64,000 nt of DNA, from the NCBI RefSeq assembly GCF_013185915.1, contig NZ_JAAZUH010000002.1:372001-436000 (forward strand), in the 5' to 3' direction. Positions 39,678-48,393 of this stretch are shown piece by piece (the stretch's first letter is position 1; each line of letters begins with the position of its first letter). A program made the position numbers and the translations under genes. The notes beneath the pieces are model-generated. The model ran no database searches. It saw nothing but the letters and a program-made list of their open reading frames with translations, and was not told the origin of the DNA. This DNA comes from Stenotrophomonas bentonitica (lineage in GTDB: Bacteria > Pseudomonadota > Gammaproteobacteria > Xanthomonadales > Xanthomonadaceae).

Positions 39678-40427
39678 TTGAAAGTAAATGCTTTTCAACT
39701 TATGGTTGAAAATAGGTTTGACGAACTTTTGACGAGTATTGATCGCGGCGAAGTCGATAATCTTAACGCTGATGGTAGTGTGCTTGGGCTAAAATTGATG
39801 CATTACGCAGTGAGCTATGATAAACCGCATCTAATAAGAGAGCTTGTTCGCCGTGGTGCTGATGTGAATTGCGTTGATCACGAAGGGAGGACACCCTTGG
39901 TGTCGGCACGGACAGTGGAAACAGTTAAGGCTCTACTTGAAGCTGGCGCAAACATTAACGCAATGGATCATTCTGGTCTTACGCCGATCTTCCATCTTTG
40001 GGGTGATGTCGAAACTGATGCGATTAAATTGCTTGTTCATGCGGGTGCGGATGTCAATGCGAGAAACAAAGACGGTGAAACGCTTCTAATGCATCACTTC
40101 ATTAGCGCAAGTGAGTGGTGCGCTAATGAAGTTAATCCAGTGGCGTCCCTAATCGCCCTTGGGGCTGACGTTAACGCAGTCAACAATTATGGTGACACTG
40201 TTTTACATATGGCTGCATACGGGGCAAATGATGTGGAGGTAATTAAAGTTCTGCTGAATGCTGGTGCCAATCCCTCTGCATTAAATGCCAAGGGGAAAAC
40301 CCCCGGTGATGTTGCAAACAGATCGGGCATCAAAGCGATTATTCAACGAGCAGTGCTAAACGCGGAGTTGCTTGCGTTATCTGAGAATTCAACGGACCGC
40401 ATCAAGCGTGGTGAAGGTGGGATCTGA
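39678..40427 (+). CDS. ankyrin-repeat protein without RRxM tail
   Basis: A 249-residue protein with about six ankyrin repeats (KLMHYAVSYDKPHLIRELVRRGADVN; TVLHMAAYGANDVEVIKVLLNAGANPS). It ends …STDRIKRGEGGI, so the tag is absent or mutated. The start is probably TTG 39678, five bases after GGAGGTG; GTG 39645 and ATG 39702 are alternatives. It has no TTGACA promoter, unlike the tagged ankyrin genes. A terminator at 40454-40480 follows. Confidence 0.75.
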   Translation: MKVNAFQLMVENRFDELLTSIDRGEVDNLNADGSVLGLKLMHYAVSYDKPHLIRELVRRGADVNCVDHEGRTPLVSARTVETVKALLEAGANINAMDHSGLTPIFHLWGDVETDAIKLLVHAGADVNARNKDGETLLMHHFISASEWCANEVNPVASLIALGADVNAVNNYGDTVLHMAAYGANDVEVIKVLLNAGANPSALNAKGKTPGDVANRSGIKAIIQRAVLNAELLALSENSTDRIKRGEGGI

Positions 40428-40453
40428 CAACTAACAATTTTGGGGTTGCACGA

Positions 40454-40480
40454 TAGGCCGTCCAATGGACGGCCTTTTTT
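40454..40480 (+). terminator. intrinsic terminator
   Basis: AGGCCGTCC-AAT-GGACGGCC followed by TTTTTT. Confidence 0.9.
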
Positions 40481-41278
40481 ATGCCCGTTGAATTCTCAAC
40501 ACCTGACGATTAAGTGTTCCAGGGTACTTGAGGCAGGACAACGTATGTATAACCAGAACGGCTGGACGAACAAAAGGTGTTTGGTTTGAGAACCTGACGC
40601 TGCGCGCGTTGACCGGACCAGACGCGTGATTGGCGTGTGGGGACTCAACGGCATCACCAGACGGCTGCACGCACGAACCCACAGAGCGGACCAGACGACG
40701 TGTGCAGGCCGTCCGAACAGACGGCGCACAGGTATCTCGCAAGCAACCAGACGAGCAGCAAAGAGCCGCAGGCGAGGGCAGGGGGTGCCCAGCTAACAGA
40801 TACAGACGGCTGACACACAGACAGGCGCACAGCGGGCGAACCGAGCTGCAGGCACAAGCGGTGGTGCCGCGCTGCAAACATCCAGAGGAACAGCACGAGA
40901 CGGCCAGGGCGGGACACTGACAGGCGAACGAGCGCGCCAGTGGGCAAAGCGAAGAACAAAAAGCACGAGCGCCCGCAAGGAGCAACAGCGGGACAGCCAG
41001 AGCAAGGCAGAAGCAAAAGCCAGAGCAAAAAAACAAAAAAGCGAAAAGCAAAAACAAAAGCTCGCGGGGGCCGAAAGTCTACAGCCGTCGGTTTGGGACT
41101 GAACAGAACGTATGCACATGTCGCACCTGTGGTGTTCTAACGGCGTGTAGCTAAAAACCAACAAAAGCCATTGGAAAGCCTTTAACGCCAATGCTTTCCG
41201 GATGTACACGCCCGTGTATTTTTGCAGCGGAAATTAAATGCCAAAAACCCAGTAATGCCAACGCTTTTGGGTGTGAGC
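40481..41278. other. 800-bp non-coding, strand-asymmetric region; candidate oriT
   Basis: No convincing gene: the long minus-strand frame is low-complexity Cys/Leu/Ser and the plus frame at 40940 is simple Lys/Arg/Gln. The plus strand is poor in T, with no T at all from 40942 to 41061. The 3' end holds inverted repeats GGAAAGC (41173-41179) / GCTTTCC (41193-41199) and TACACG-CC-CGTGTA (41205-41218), plus repeats of the type CCAAYGCTTT near 41187 and 41258. In R388-like MOBF elements oriT lies just before the relaxosome gene trwA; the same order here makes this the best oriT candidate. Confidence 0.45.
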
Positions 41279-41319
41279 TTGACAATATCCAATTTTTTGT
41301 TTGAGTAATGGAAACAAAA
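41279..41319 (+). promoter_or_regulatory. shared-type promoter P27 with perfect 8-bp dyad
   Basis: TTGACA at 41279-41284, 13 nt, TG at 41298-41299, hexamer TTGAGT at 41301-41306. Dyad TTTTGTTT (41295-41302) / AAACAAAA (41312-41319). SD GGGAGG. Confidence 0.8.
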
Positions 41320-41329
41320 GGGAGGAAAA

Positions 41330-41776
41330 ATGAAAACAATTAACAAGCACATCAAAATTTCAGAGCGGCAATTGCAGCGGGTTGAGCAACAAATGGCCCA
41401 AAACGGTATGACATTTACCGACTGGGTGCGTAATGCAATCGAGGTCAAGCTCGGTCGCGTTGAAACAGTGGCCGCAATCGAAGAAGCAAAATCCGATTTG
41501 CTCCGCACCCAAGAGGATCTGCGTAAGGAGGTGGCAAATCTCAGATTGAACCTGATGGCGGATCAAAAAACGTTTGTTGAGGCCGTGCGGAGCATCAATG
41601 AAGCAATGTCCGAACAGCATATCGAAATTTGCAAGCAACATATTAGTGGATTGAACACATTGGCGAGCCGACTCATTGAGGGTGGTGGTTTGCAAATAAA
41701 TAATGGCCGGGGAAATCGGCAGCAGACATCTACGAGAAATTCCGGTGGTGTGTCGTTCCCGACGGACAACTCGTAA
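41330..41776 (+). CDS. ribbon-helix-helix relaxosome accessory protein (TrwA/MobC-like)
   Basis: A 148-residue protein. The N-terminal ~45 residues (INKHIKISERQLQRVEQQMAQNGMTFTDWVRNAIEVKL) have the strand-helix-helix pattern of ribbon-helix-helix DNA-binding proteins. A helical, probably oligomeric, middle and a Gly/Asn-rich tail follow. Such proteins bind oriT, help the relaxase and repress their own promoter. It sits beside the candidate oriT, as trwA does in R388. The dyad in P27 could be its own operator. Confidence 0.7.
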   Translation: MKTINKHIKISERQLQRVEQQMAQNGMTFTDWVRNAIEVKLGRVETVAAIEEAKSDLLRTQEDLRKEVANLRLNLMADQKTFVEAVRSINEAMSEQHIEICKQHISGLNTLASRLIEGGGLQINNGRGNRQQTSTRNSGGVSFPTDNS

Positions 41777-41876
41777 GAAAAATATCTTGGATGCAATGTC
41801 ACGGGGAACATTGCAAAAGATCCCAACAACTTCCCCAGGTGCAAATTATTCATCAACAAAAAACTAGGAGATAAAA

Positions 41877-42521
41877 ATGAAACAAATGATTTTAACGACA
41901 GCAGTAATGGTTGCATTGGTGGCCGGATCGATCGGCGCACACGCCCAGGCTCCGGCCGAAGATCAAGCGCGCACACAAAAGGCCGGGAAGATCGGTTGTG
42001 TGGTTGGCGGAATTTTGGGTGGAGTAGTTGGCGCGAAGGTATTGAAAGACGACAAAGCCGCAGGCGCTATTGGTGGCGGTGCGCTGGGATGCGCGGGCGG
42101 TAACTTCTTTGGGAAGAAGTGGAGCAAGGCAAAACAACTCAAAGAGTTCCAAGAGGCAAGCGCTTACGCGCAACAAGCCGGCTTGAAAGCATCGGTCGAT
42201 GAGCGCGACGGTGTGGACGACAAGGGCAAGCCCACAAAAGAACTTGGCGCGATGGTGATTGCGTACGACCCCAAAGACATGTCACCGGTTTCTGATAAGA
42301 CCGCGCTGGTGTTCGACAAGGTGGCTGCGATCAGTTCGCAATCCAAAAACCAATTGACGTTTGAGTTTTCCGGGAAGGCCGGTTGCGAACTTCCATTGGC
42401 CGAGTTGGGCAAGCGCGGTGCGTTCAACGGTGCTGGCGTGCAACACGCAGTGAAAGTGAGTTGCGGGCAGGGCGACAACAAGTTCGTCATCACCCCACTG
42501 CCTGAGATTGCTCAGCGGTAA
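41877..42521 (+). CDS. secreted glycine-zipper protein
   Basis: A 214-residue protein with a signal peptide (…GSIGAHAQ). A Gly-zipper segment (IGCVVGGILGGVVGAKVL…AAGAIGGGALGCAGG, residues ~40-75) is followed by a soluble domain. Gly-zipper proteins of this kind sit in or near the envelope. I infer a link to the transfer machinery from position only. SD TAGGAG. Confidence 0.65.
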   Translation: MKQMILTTAVMVALVAGSIGAHAQAPAEDQARTQKAGKIGCVVGGILGGVVGAKVLKDDKAAGAIGGGALGCAGGNFFGKKWSKAKQLKEFQEASAYAQQAGLKASVDERDGVDDKGKPTKELGAMVIAYDPKDMSPVSDKTALVFDKVAAISSQSKNQLTFEFSGKAGCELPLAELGKRGAFNGAGVQHAVKVSCGQGDNKFVITPLPEIAQR

Positions 42522-42535
42522 CCAAAGCAGGAGGC

Positions 42536-42566
42536 GAGGGCGTCAATGCGGCGGCGCCCTCTTCTT
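42536..42566 (+). terminator. possible weak terminator
   Basis: GAGGGCG pairs with CGCCCTC across a ~15-nt loop, followed by TTCTT. It may partially terminate between 41877 and 42598. Confidence 0.35.
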
Positions 42567-42597
42567 CAAGACCATCGTGAGATTGAAAGGAGAAAAT

Positions 42598-43923
42598 ATG
42601 ACAGAAGAACACAAATCTAAAATTGATCCGCGCGCATTGCAAATGCAAATGGCGGACGACGATGATGATTTATTAAACGACAAGTCCAGCCAAGAATTGG
42701 ACCGTGCCGTGGATAAGACCATCGAGACGGCACACAAGATGAAGGACGGTGCAAAAAAAGTGGGCGCCGGAATTTGGTCGGGACTAAAAAGCGGTGTGTC
42801 CGCCGCAACCAAAAAGAAAGAAGATCTATCGCCCGCACCCGTGAAGAGCGTCGCGGATGTCCAGGCACAGCCTGTGGTAGGCAATCCGGAACCTTCGGTC
42901 GCCGTTTCAGAACAGCAGCCGGTTGAACCGGAGCATGTGGTTCAAGCCGTAGAGCAAGGCCCGGTGGTTGGGGACGAAGTAAAACCAAAAGTGACTCCCA
43001 CACCCGTCCCCGCAACACCTCACGCCCAGGACATCGAGACAGCCGATCGTGTGCAAGCTGCATCACGGCCGAAACGAAAACTGATCGTGATCGCAGTCGT
43101 TGCTTGCATCGTTGCAGCCGGATCGTTGGCCGCGTATTTCCACTTCAATGGATCCAGTGAAGCTCCATCGGCAGCAGTGGCGCCGGTCAAAAAAGACTTG
43201 CCAGTGATAAAGGAATTCAAAACACCACGCGGTGCTGTGTTGGGTGAGCGTGTGACAGCCATTTTCGGAAAAAGCTGGACCGATGGTGAAACCACATTTG
43301 AGATATCACGCAAGGGTGTTGTGACCTTGACCAGCCGTACGGTTGATGTGCGCGAGGAATACACGTTGGAACCGTCAGCGGATTACACCCCAACTCAGGT
43401 CAATCCGAAGATTTTGATCGTGACACCGGACGGCTACATAAAAACAACCGTTCACTACAAATCCGCAACGGAAAAATCGCCGCACAGCATTAGCATCACT
43501 CCGCGTGAAAATGTTCTTGTGGTTTTGCGGGACAAAGAGTTGTTCGACGCGGAGCAAGCGCAAGCGTTGGAAAAAGAAAAAGCGGCACAAGCGGAAGCTG
43601 AAGCTCAGAAGCGCGCGAAAGAACAACTGCCATTGGACGCAGATCATCAAGGCGAACTCAAACCCGTTGCAAGCAATTCACCTCTTGCCCAACTCAAACC
43701 GGCGCCTGAGCCTGCACCTCAACCAAAAACTGAGCCCGAGCAGAAAACTGTCAGCGTGAAGCAGCCGTCCAAAGAGTCGGTGGCACCCAAGGCAACTGCG
43801 ACTGCACCGAAGCCGGTGGAGAAGCGTAAGGCAAAAAATGATGATGCGAAAGTAAAGGATAAAAAAGACGACTGGCAGGACAAGGCCAATTCGGATCTGG
43901 ATGCATGGGCCAAAAAACTTTAA
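42598..43923 (+). CDS. single-pass membrane protein with Pro/Lys-rich tail, transfer-region protein
   Basis: A 441-residue protein. A cytoplasmic, charged N-terminal part (~150 residues) is followed by one membrane segment (LIVIAVVACIVAAGSLAAYFHF, ~residue 165-185), a β-rich domain (ILIVTPDGYIKTTVHY) and a long Ala/Glu/Lys/Pro tail. The layout resembles envelope-spanning proteins such as VirB10/TonB types, but no specific motif is seen. ATG 42598 follows AAAGGAG. It lies between the Gly-zipper gene and the ATPase operon. Confidence 0.6.
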   Translation: MTEEHKSKIDPRALQMQMADDDDDLLNDKSSQELDRAVDKTIETAHKMKDGAKKVGAGIWSGLKSGVSAATKKKEDLSPAPVKSVADVQAQPVVGNPEPSVAVSEQQPVEPEHVVQAVEQGPVVGDEVKPKVTPTPVPATPHAQDIETADRVQAASRPKRKLIVIAVVACIVAAGSLAAYFHFNGSSEAPSAAVAPVKKDLPVIKEFKTPRGAVLGERVTAIFGKSWTDGETTFEISRKGVVTLTSRTVDVREEYTLEPSADYTPTQVNPKILIVTPDGYIKTTVHYKSATEKSPHSISITPRENVLVVLRDKELFDAEQAQALEKEKAAQAEAEAQKRAKEQLPLDADHQGELKPVASNSPLAQLKPAPEPAPQPKTEPEQKTVSVKQPSKESVAPKATATAPKPVEKRKAKNDDAKVKDKKDDWQDKANSDLDAWAKKL

Positions 43924-43933
43924 CTATTGACTC

Positions 43934-43973
43934 TTGACAATATTGGCTTCCGTGCTTGAGTAACAATCACTCA
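43934..43973 (+). promoter_or_regulatory. shared-type promoter P28 of the ATPase operon
   Basis: TTGACA at 43934-43939, 13 nt, TG at 43953-43954, hexamer TTGAGT at 43956-43961. Dyad TGAGT (43957-43961) / ACTCA (43969-43973). SD AAGGAG. Confidence 0.75.
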
Positions 43974-43991
43974 CATATATAAGGAGTAAAA

Positions 43992-44327
43992 ATGCTTCAT
44001 AAAATTTACGATCAATACAAAACGAAGTTTGGCCTGTCATTGGGAAGTCGGCTGTACGATTTTTACGGGCGAACACTAATCCGGACACCGTTGGATAAGT
44101 TTTCAAAGATGAACCCGCATTTGCAGCGGGAGTATTACTACAACACAGGCGATCGCGGAAGCACGTCCGACATTTCCGAGTCCGAAAGCAACTGGCGGGA
44201 TCAAAGTTTGTTGTTGGCTCAAATTCGGGATGAAGAGGCACCACGTGTGTCGCGCGGGGTGTTCATGAATTCGCTTGCCATAATTTCATTTTTGGGCTTC
44301 ATATTTTGGTTAATCATTAAAATCTAA
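43992..44327 (+). CDS. small C-terminally anchored membrane protein
   Basis: A 111-residue protein with a polar N-terminal part and one C-terminal membrane segment (SLAIISFLGFIFWLIIKI). It precedes the large ATPase by 10 bp, so it is probably a small partner of that ATPase. No family is recognised. Confidence 0.6.
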   Translation: MLHKIYDQYKTKFGLSLGSRLYDFYGRTLIRTPLDKFSKMNPHLQREYYYNTGDRGSTSDISESESNWRDQSLLLAQIRDEEAPRVSRGVFMNSLAIISFLGFIFWLIIKI

Positions 44328-44337
44328 AGGAGGTGGT

Positions 44338-47300
44338 ATGGGTTTAAACATTTTCACAATTCCAGATTTTCTCGACAAGTTGAGCGGGAAAATCAAAAAT
44401 GCGGGGGCGGTCCTTACGAGCGAACAAAAAACAGTGCGCAACGCCAACAAGCGTTTCTTGCGCTTAATTGGACGGGGTGATCGCTATGTTCTCAACGGTG
44501 AACTGCCGAACGTTCGCAGCAGCGACGTTGAGAAAGTATTAAAGATGGGCGCACAACGCCGGGATGATGGAACCTTGTACGTTCCCGAAGGCGTTGATTT
44601 GGAGCCGTTCCGGATGTACTCGCCCATGATCGCCGAAGACCTGGACGACGAGCATTCCAGCTACAAAGTAACGGCCGATGGATTGCCCTGGGAAAACTTT
44701 GTAACCACCAATGACCTGACTCAAGGCGCGGACTCCACAGCGACATCAATTGTGTACGGCATGATCCCCGTGTTGGCCGCCCTCACCATTGTGCTTGCAG
44801 CCCTGCCAAGCTTTTGGGCGTTACTGGCGGTGATCCCAGCGGCGCTTGTCGTTCCTCACATCATCGCCTTGCATCAAGGGGAGGACGTGAATGAAGCAAT
44901 CAAGATGGGGTTCATCGGCTTTATCGCACCAGTCTTGTTCTCGCTGTACGCCATCTTTGTTGTCAAGACAGGTGTGAGTGTTGCGGCATTGGATCAAATG
45001 TCCGGGGACGGTGGATCATCCATGTCCGTGATGCAAGGGCTGACGAACTTCGCAGCGAGCCCATTTGGTTTCATCCTCAATATTATGGGTGCTATCGCCT
45101 TTTTTCTTTCGACCGTTTGGGGCGTGTTTATTTTTGGCACGATCGTCAACTGGGGCGACGACTCAAAATTGGGCGGCGCGGTACAAGGTGGTAAAGCATG
45201 GGCTTGGGGCTGGGCAAAGCTTTGCGCTGGTTTTGGCATTGTCATGTGTTTGCCGCCCGTCATGGCACCTTGGGTGATCTTGTTGTTCGCGTCTGCGTAC
45301 GCCATGCGCTACACAGAATTGAATTTCCGTGCACGTGGTTGGGCACTGGATCAACAAAACAAGGTGGTTGGTGGGGTGATGCAAGACCACTCTTTCAAAA
45401 CCACGAGAGAAGACCGCCACATGCAAGCGGTCAACGTAGAGAAGGACAAGTCACCAACAATCGTGATTGCCATTTCCAGTGGCTACTTGGCGTCCAAGCG
45501 TTACGATTTCAGTCCCGATCCCGGCAAGAAAATGGTTGTGTCAATCAATGACCTGTGCACACATATGCTGTGCTTGGGCCGTACCGGTATCGGTAAAACA
45601 ACCAACTTCGCACGTTTGGTGGCACTGCAAATTGCGTTGTGCAGCATGGAAGGATATCGCGTTGGGTTGTTTGTTCTGTGTGGTAAGGGGACATTGCCAG
45701 GCGAACTGTCTAACGTTCTTGAGTGGAACATCAAGCCGGGTATGGCCGTTGGTTTGATTGAAGGATTAAGCGCCAAAGAACTAGCCAAAGCCATCAACTC
45801 CATGGTTGCCAGTTCCGACGATAAGAACAAAATTTGGTCGCAGGGTGCCGACAACCACGTTCTCAATGCCTGCATCATCTTTGAAGCGTTGTGTCAGCAC
45901 GAAGAAAGTGTTTACAAAAAAGCTGTCCAAGAGTTGACCAAGATCGACATGATGATCCCCAACTTGGAATTCAACGTCAAACAGTTGAACAGCAATCCGG
46001 CAACCAAAGGTTCCGAAAACCACATCAACGCCGTCAAAGAGTTGCAAAAAACACGCGACCGTCTTGCGTTCTATAAAACCGAAGTGCAACGTCCGCGCAA
46101 ATGGCGCTGGTGCTTCGATGACGCCGTTGCGGTGTTGGATCTGTTGGATAACATCGTGGTCACCCAGGGCAACGCTCAGGGAGCGATGGGTCCAGAACTG
46201 CAAAAATGGTTCAACTTCTTGGGCGTGAATGTTGTTGGCGTGGACCGCTCGCCAATTGCCATCCACCCGGAACTCACACGCCAAGGTTCAGCGCTTCAAA
46301 AAGCTGTGACATATGTGGCCAACACATGGGTAGGCATGCCCTATGAGCAACGCCAATCGTTCCGCTTGAACGTCAACCAACGCATCAACCCACTGATCCA
46401 ATCCACCGGGCTTGTGGACGAGAACGGAACCCCATGGACCGCCTTGACCACGGGTGTTGACATCACAGCCGTTATGCGTGGTGCGCGCATCGGTATCGAT
46501 CTGCCTGAGTCGCTGCACGAGGACGCCGGCACCGCAGTCCAGATTCTGTTGAAGCAACGTGTATACGCCAAACTCAAGCAGCGGGTGAAGGTTGCTGATT
46601 GGCGCAAGGAGATGCCCGAGGAAACAGTGTTCATCCAAATTATCGATGAATGCCAATTGTTGGTCAGCCAGCAGGAAATTAAGTTGCTCCCGATCGCACG
46701 TTCGTTCGGAATGGGTGCTGTGTATCTGACTCAAAACGTTGAAGGCTTGATGTCGTGCTTTGAGACTGAGGCAGGCATGGAAGGCTTCTTGGATCAATTC
46801 CAATCAATTACGTGTTCGCAAGCATCGGAAGCAACGTATGAGTTTGTGATGCGCAAGGTTGGACATGGAACATTGATCCAATACAACCCCTCTGGACGCG
46901 GTTTGGACTTCAAAGCCAGTACGTCCACTTACAAACGTTCGACTCTCAATGTTGACGATCACCCACAGCGCGCATTCATGCGGAAATTGAAGCGTTGGGG
47001 CTTTGCCAAAGTGGTGTCGCAAGACATGTTCCGCAACGACATTGGACACCGCTGGGATCAAAAATGGAGCGCTCTGCGTGGCACGAATGTCAAGGAAGGT
47101 TCGTCGTCCATCCGCTCGGCCATGATGGTTCACGGTTCAGGCGCAATGCAAGACGGTCCCATTGTCACGTTGGTGGAAATGGGACGCGAGTTGAACACCA
47201 GTGGCGGTGCGCGTGCGCTGGTTTACCTCAACCGTGGAAACGTCCGCCGTGTTGATTTTGCCAAAACCATTCCCGTCACACCCGGCAAGGTCGATGAGTA

Positions 47301-47361
47301 CATGCGCAAGTTCAAAGAGGATCAACTTGAGCAAGAACTGTTTGAAACCGAAGCTGCTTAA
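44338..47361 (+). CDS. membrane-bound VirD4/TraG/DotL-type AAA+ ATPase
   Basis: A 1007-residue protein. About four membrane segments lie between residues ~140 and 330 (…MIPVLAALTIVLAALPSFWALLAV…). A P-loop follows: Walker A GRTGIGKTT from G414, Walker B FIQIIDECQ with D770-E771. The ~350-residue gap is longer than in typical coupling proteins. The layout fits a coupling-type or assembly ATPase of a conjugation system. It is distinct from the second, smaller coupling protein at 49231. Having two could mean one handles DNA and one handles protein substrates; this is inference. SD AAAGGAGG. Confidence 0.7.
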   Translation: MGLNIFTIPDFLDKLSGKIKNAGAVLTSEQKTVRNANKRFLRLIGRGDRYVLNGELPNVRSSDVEKVLKMGAQRRDDGTLYVPEGVDLEPFRMYSPMIAEDLDDEHSSYKVTADGLPWENFVTTNDLTQGADSTATSIVYGMIPVLAALTIVLAALPSFWALLAVIPAALVVPHIIALHQGEDVNEAIKMGFIGFIAPVLFSLYAIFVVKTGVSVAALDQMSGDGGSSMSVMQGLTNFAASPFGFILNIMGAIAFFLSTVWGVFIFGTIVNWGDDSKLGGAVQGGKAWAWGWAKLCAGFGIVMCLPPVMAPWVILLFASAYAMRYTELNFRARGWALDQQNKVVGGVMQDHSFKTTREDRHMQAVNVEKDKSPTIVIAISSGYLASKRYDFSPDPGKKMVVSINDLCTHMLCLGRTGIGKTTNFARLVALQIALCSMEGYRVGLFVLCGKGTLPGELSNVLEWNIKPGMAVGLIEGLSAKELAKAINSMVASSDDKNKIWSQGADNHVLNACIIFEALCQHEESVYKKAVQELTKIDMMIPNLEFNVKQLNSNPATKGSENHINAVKELQKTRDRLAFYKTEVQRPRKWRWCFDDAVAVLDLLDNIVVTQGNAQGAMGPELQKWFNFLGVNVVGVDRSPIAIHPELTRQGSALQKAVTYVANTWVGMPYEQRQSFRLNVNQRINPLIQSTGLVDENGTPWTALTTGVDITAVMRGARIGIDLPESLHEDAGTAVQILLKQRVYAKLKQRVKVADWRKEMPEETVFIQIIDECQLLVSQQEIKLLPIARSFGMGAVYLTQNVEGLMSCFETEAGMEGFLDQFQSITCSQASEATYEFVMRKVGHGTLIQYNPSGRGLDFKASTSTYKRSTLNVDDHPQRAFMRKLKRWGFAKVVSQDMFRNDIGHRWDQKWSALRGTNVKEGSSSIRSAMMVHGSGAMQDGPIVTLVEMGRELNTSGGARALVYLNRGNVRRVDFAKTIPVTPGKVDEYMRKFKEDQLEQELFETEAA

Positions 47362-47385
47362 TACAACCAATAAAGGAGACTACTA

Positions 47386-48270
47386 ATGAACAAAGACATA
47401 CAAGATCAAAAAACATACAACGACTCGATGTTCAGCACCGATCTGAACAGCATCTTTGCTGCCCCCGATGACACATACCGTGAGGGCAAGCACCAAGCTG
47501 CAGAACAAGGAGACACCCAGGCGCAAGCCTGGGTGGAGCAAGATCAGAAGGTGGACACTCTTGAGCGGCGTATTGGACAGTACGACAGTGAGATTGAGCG
47601 TCGGAAGGATCCAACCCATGTGCTGCGCTTGGAAGAGGACTATCAGAGAGTTTTGCAAGCCCGCACCGAGTTTTTGGAAAACAACCCCAAGCCAATGACG
47701 TTTGGAAAAGACAAATGGCAAGAGCAGTTCAACGTCTACGAAGACAAGATCGCTGAGAGCCGTCAAGCCATGGCCGAATGGGAAGAAAAGTCTTCCCCCG
47801 AAGTGCTGGGTGAATTGACCGCGCGGCGCAACGCTAAGTTTGAAGAAATGTTGGAGGCCACCGGCCAACGCCAAAAGCTCGGAGAATTGCCCTCAGAACA
47901 GTTGATGCACGCCCAAGCGCAGGCGGATGCGTACGATCTTCAACAGGACAGCAATTCGTTTTCGTTTTCTCAACGCATTGCCCAGCGTCGCGCAAAGCAA
48001 GATGAACAAGGAGAGGGAAGCCAGTCGCAATCCGGACAGCGCGTAGGTGGCATGGCCTGGGCGGCGGAGACATTGGCAAAACCAAGCGATGAAGAAAAAA
48101 TGCTTGCCGATGTCCAACACCGCTTTGTCATTGAAAACAACCGTTGGCCCAAGGAGAAAGAAGTCGATGCACTGCTTGCTAAGCAACGTCAGGAATCAGA
48201 AGGGCAGGTGCAAGTTCAAGAACAAGTGCAGGTTCAAGAGCAAACTCAGCGGTTCAGTCATAAAATGTGA
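47386..48270 (+). CDS. hydrophilic coiled-coil protein, transfer region
   Basis: A 294-residue, Gln/Glu-rich protein with long helical, coiled-coil-like stretches (…DTLERRIGQYDSEIERRKDP…) and a Gln-Val repeat near the end (QVQVQEQVQVQEQ). It ends RFSHKM: a basic residue plus terminal Met, a possible degenerate RRxM tail. It is the last gene of the ATPase operon. Function unknown. Confidence 0.6.
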   Translation: MNKDIQDQKTYNDSMFSTDLNSIFAAPDDTYREGKHQAAEQGDTQAQAWVEQDQKVDTLERRIGQYDSEIERRKDPTHVLRLEEDYQRVLQARTEFLENNPKPMTFGKDKWQEQFNVYEDKIAESRQAMAEWEEKSSPEVLGELTARRNAKFEEMLEATGQRQKLGELPSEQLMHAQAQADAYDLQQDSNSFSFSQRIAQRRAKQDEQGEGSQSQSGQRVGGMAWAAETLAKPSDEEKMLADVQHRFVIENNRWPKEKEVDALLAKQRQESEGQVQVQEQVQVQEQTQRFSHKM

Positions 48271-48284
48271 TCGTTTCAAGAAGA

Positions 48285-48312
48285 AGGCCAGATTGCTCTG
48301 GCCTTTTTTTTT
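48285..48312 (+). terminator. intrinsic terminator
   Basis: GGCCAGA-TTGC-TCTGGCC followed by eight T. Confidence 0.9.
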
Positions 48313-48334
48313 GCGTCCAGTTCAATAAAAGGTA

Positions 48335-48378
48335 TTGACAATGTTTGACGTTCCTCTTCAATAAATACACTCGTATTT
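48335..48378 (+). promoter_or_regulatory. promoter P29 (variant)
   Basis: CAATAAAAGGTA then TTGACA at 48335-48340; the TG element is absent. Dyad AAATAC (48363-48368) / GTATTT (48373-48378). SD AAAGGGG. Confidence 0.55.
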
Positions 48379-48393
48379 AAAAAAGGGGAATTT

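Noticed and set aside
40479..41057. 192-residue minus-strand ORF rich in Cys, Leu and Ser
   Set aside because: It is the complement of the T-poor tract, has low-complexity composition, no SD and no domain; better explained as a by-product of base bias.
40940..41140. 66-residue Lys/Arg/Gln-rich plus-strand ORF
   Set aside because: Its composition follows the A/G/C-rich tract; there is no SD or promoter. Not listed as a gene.
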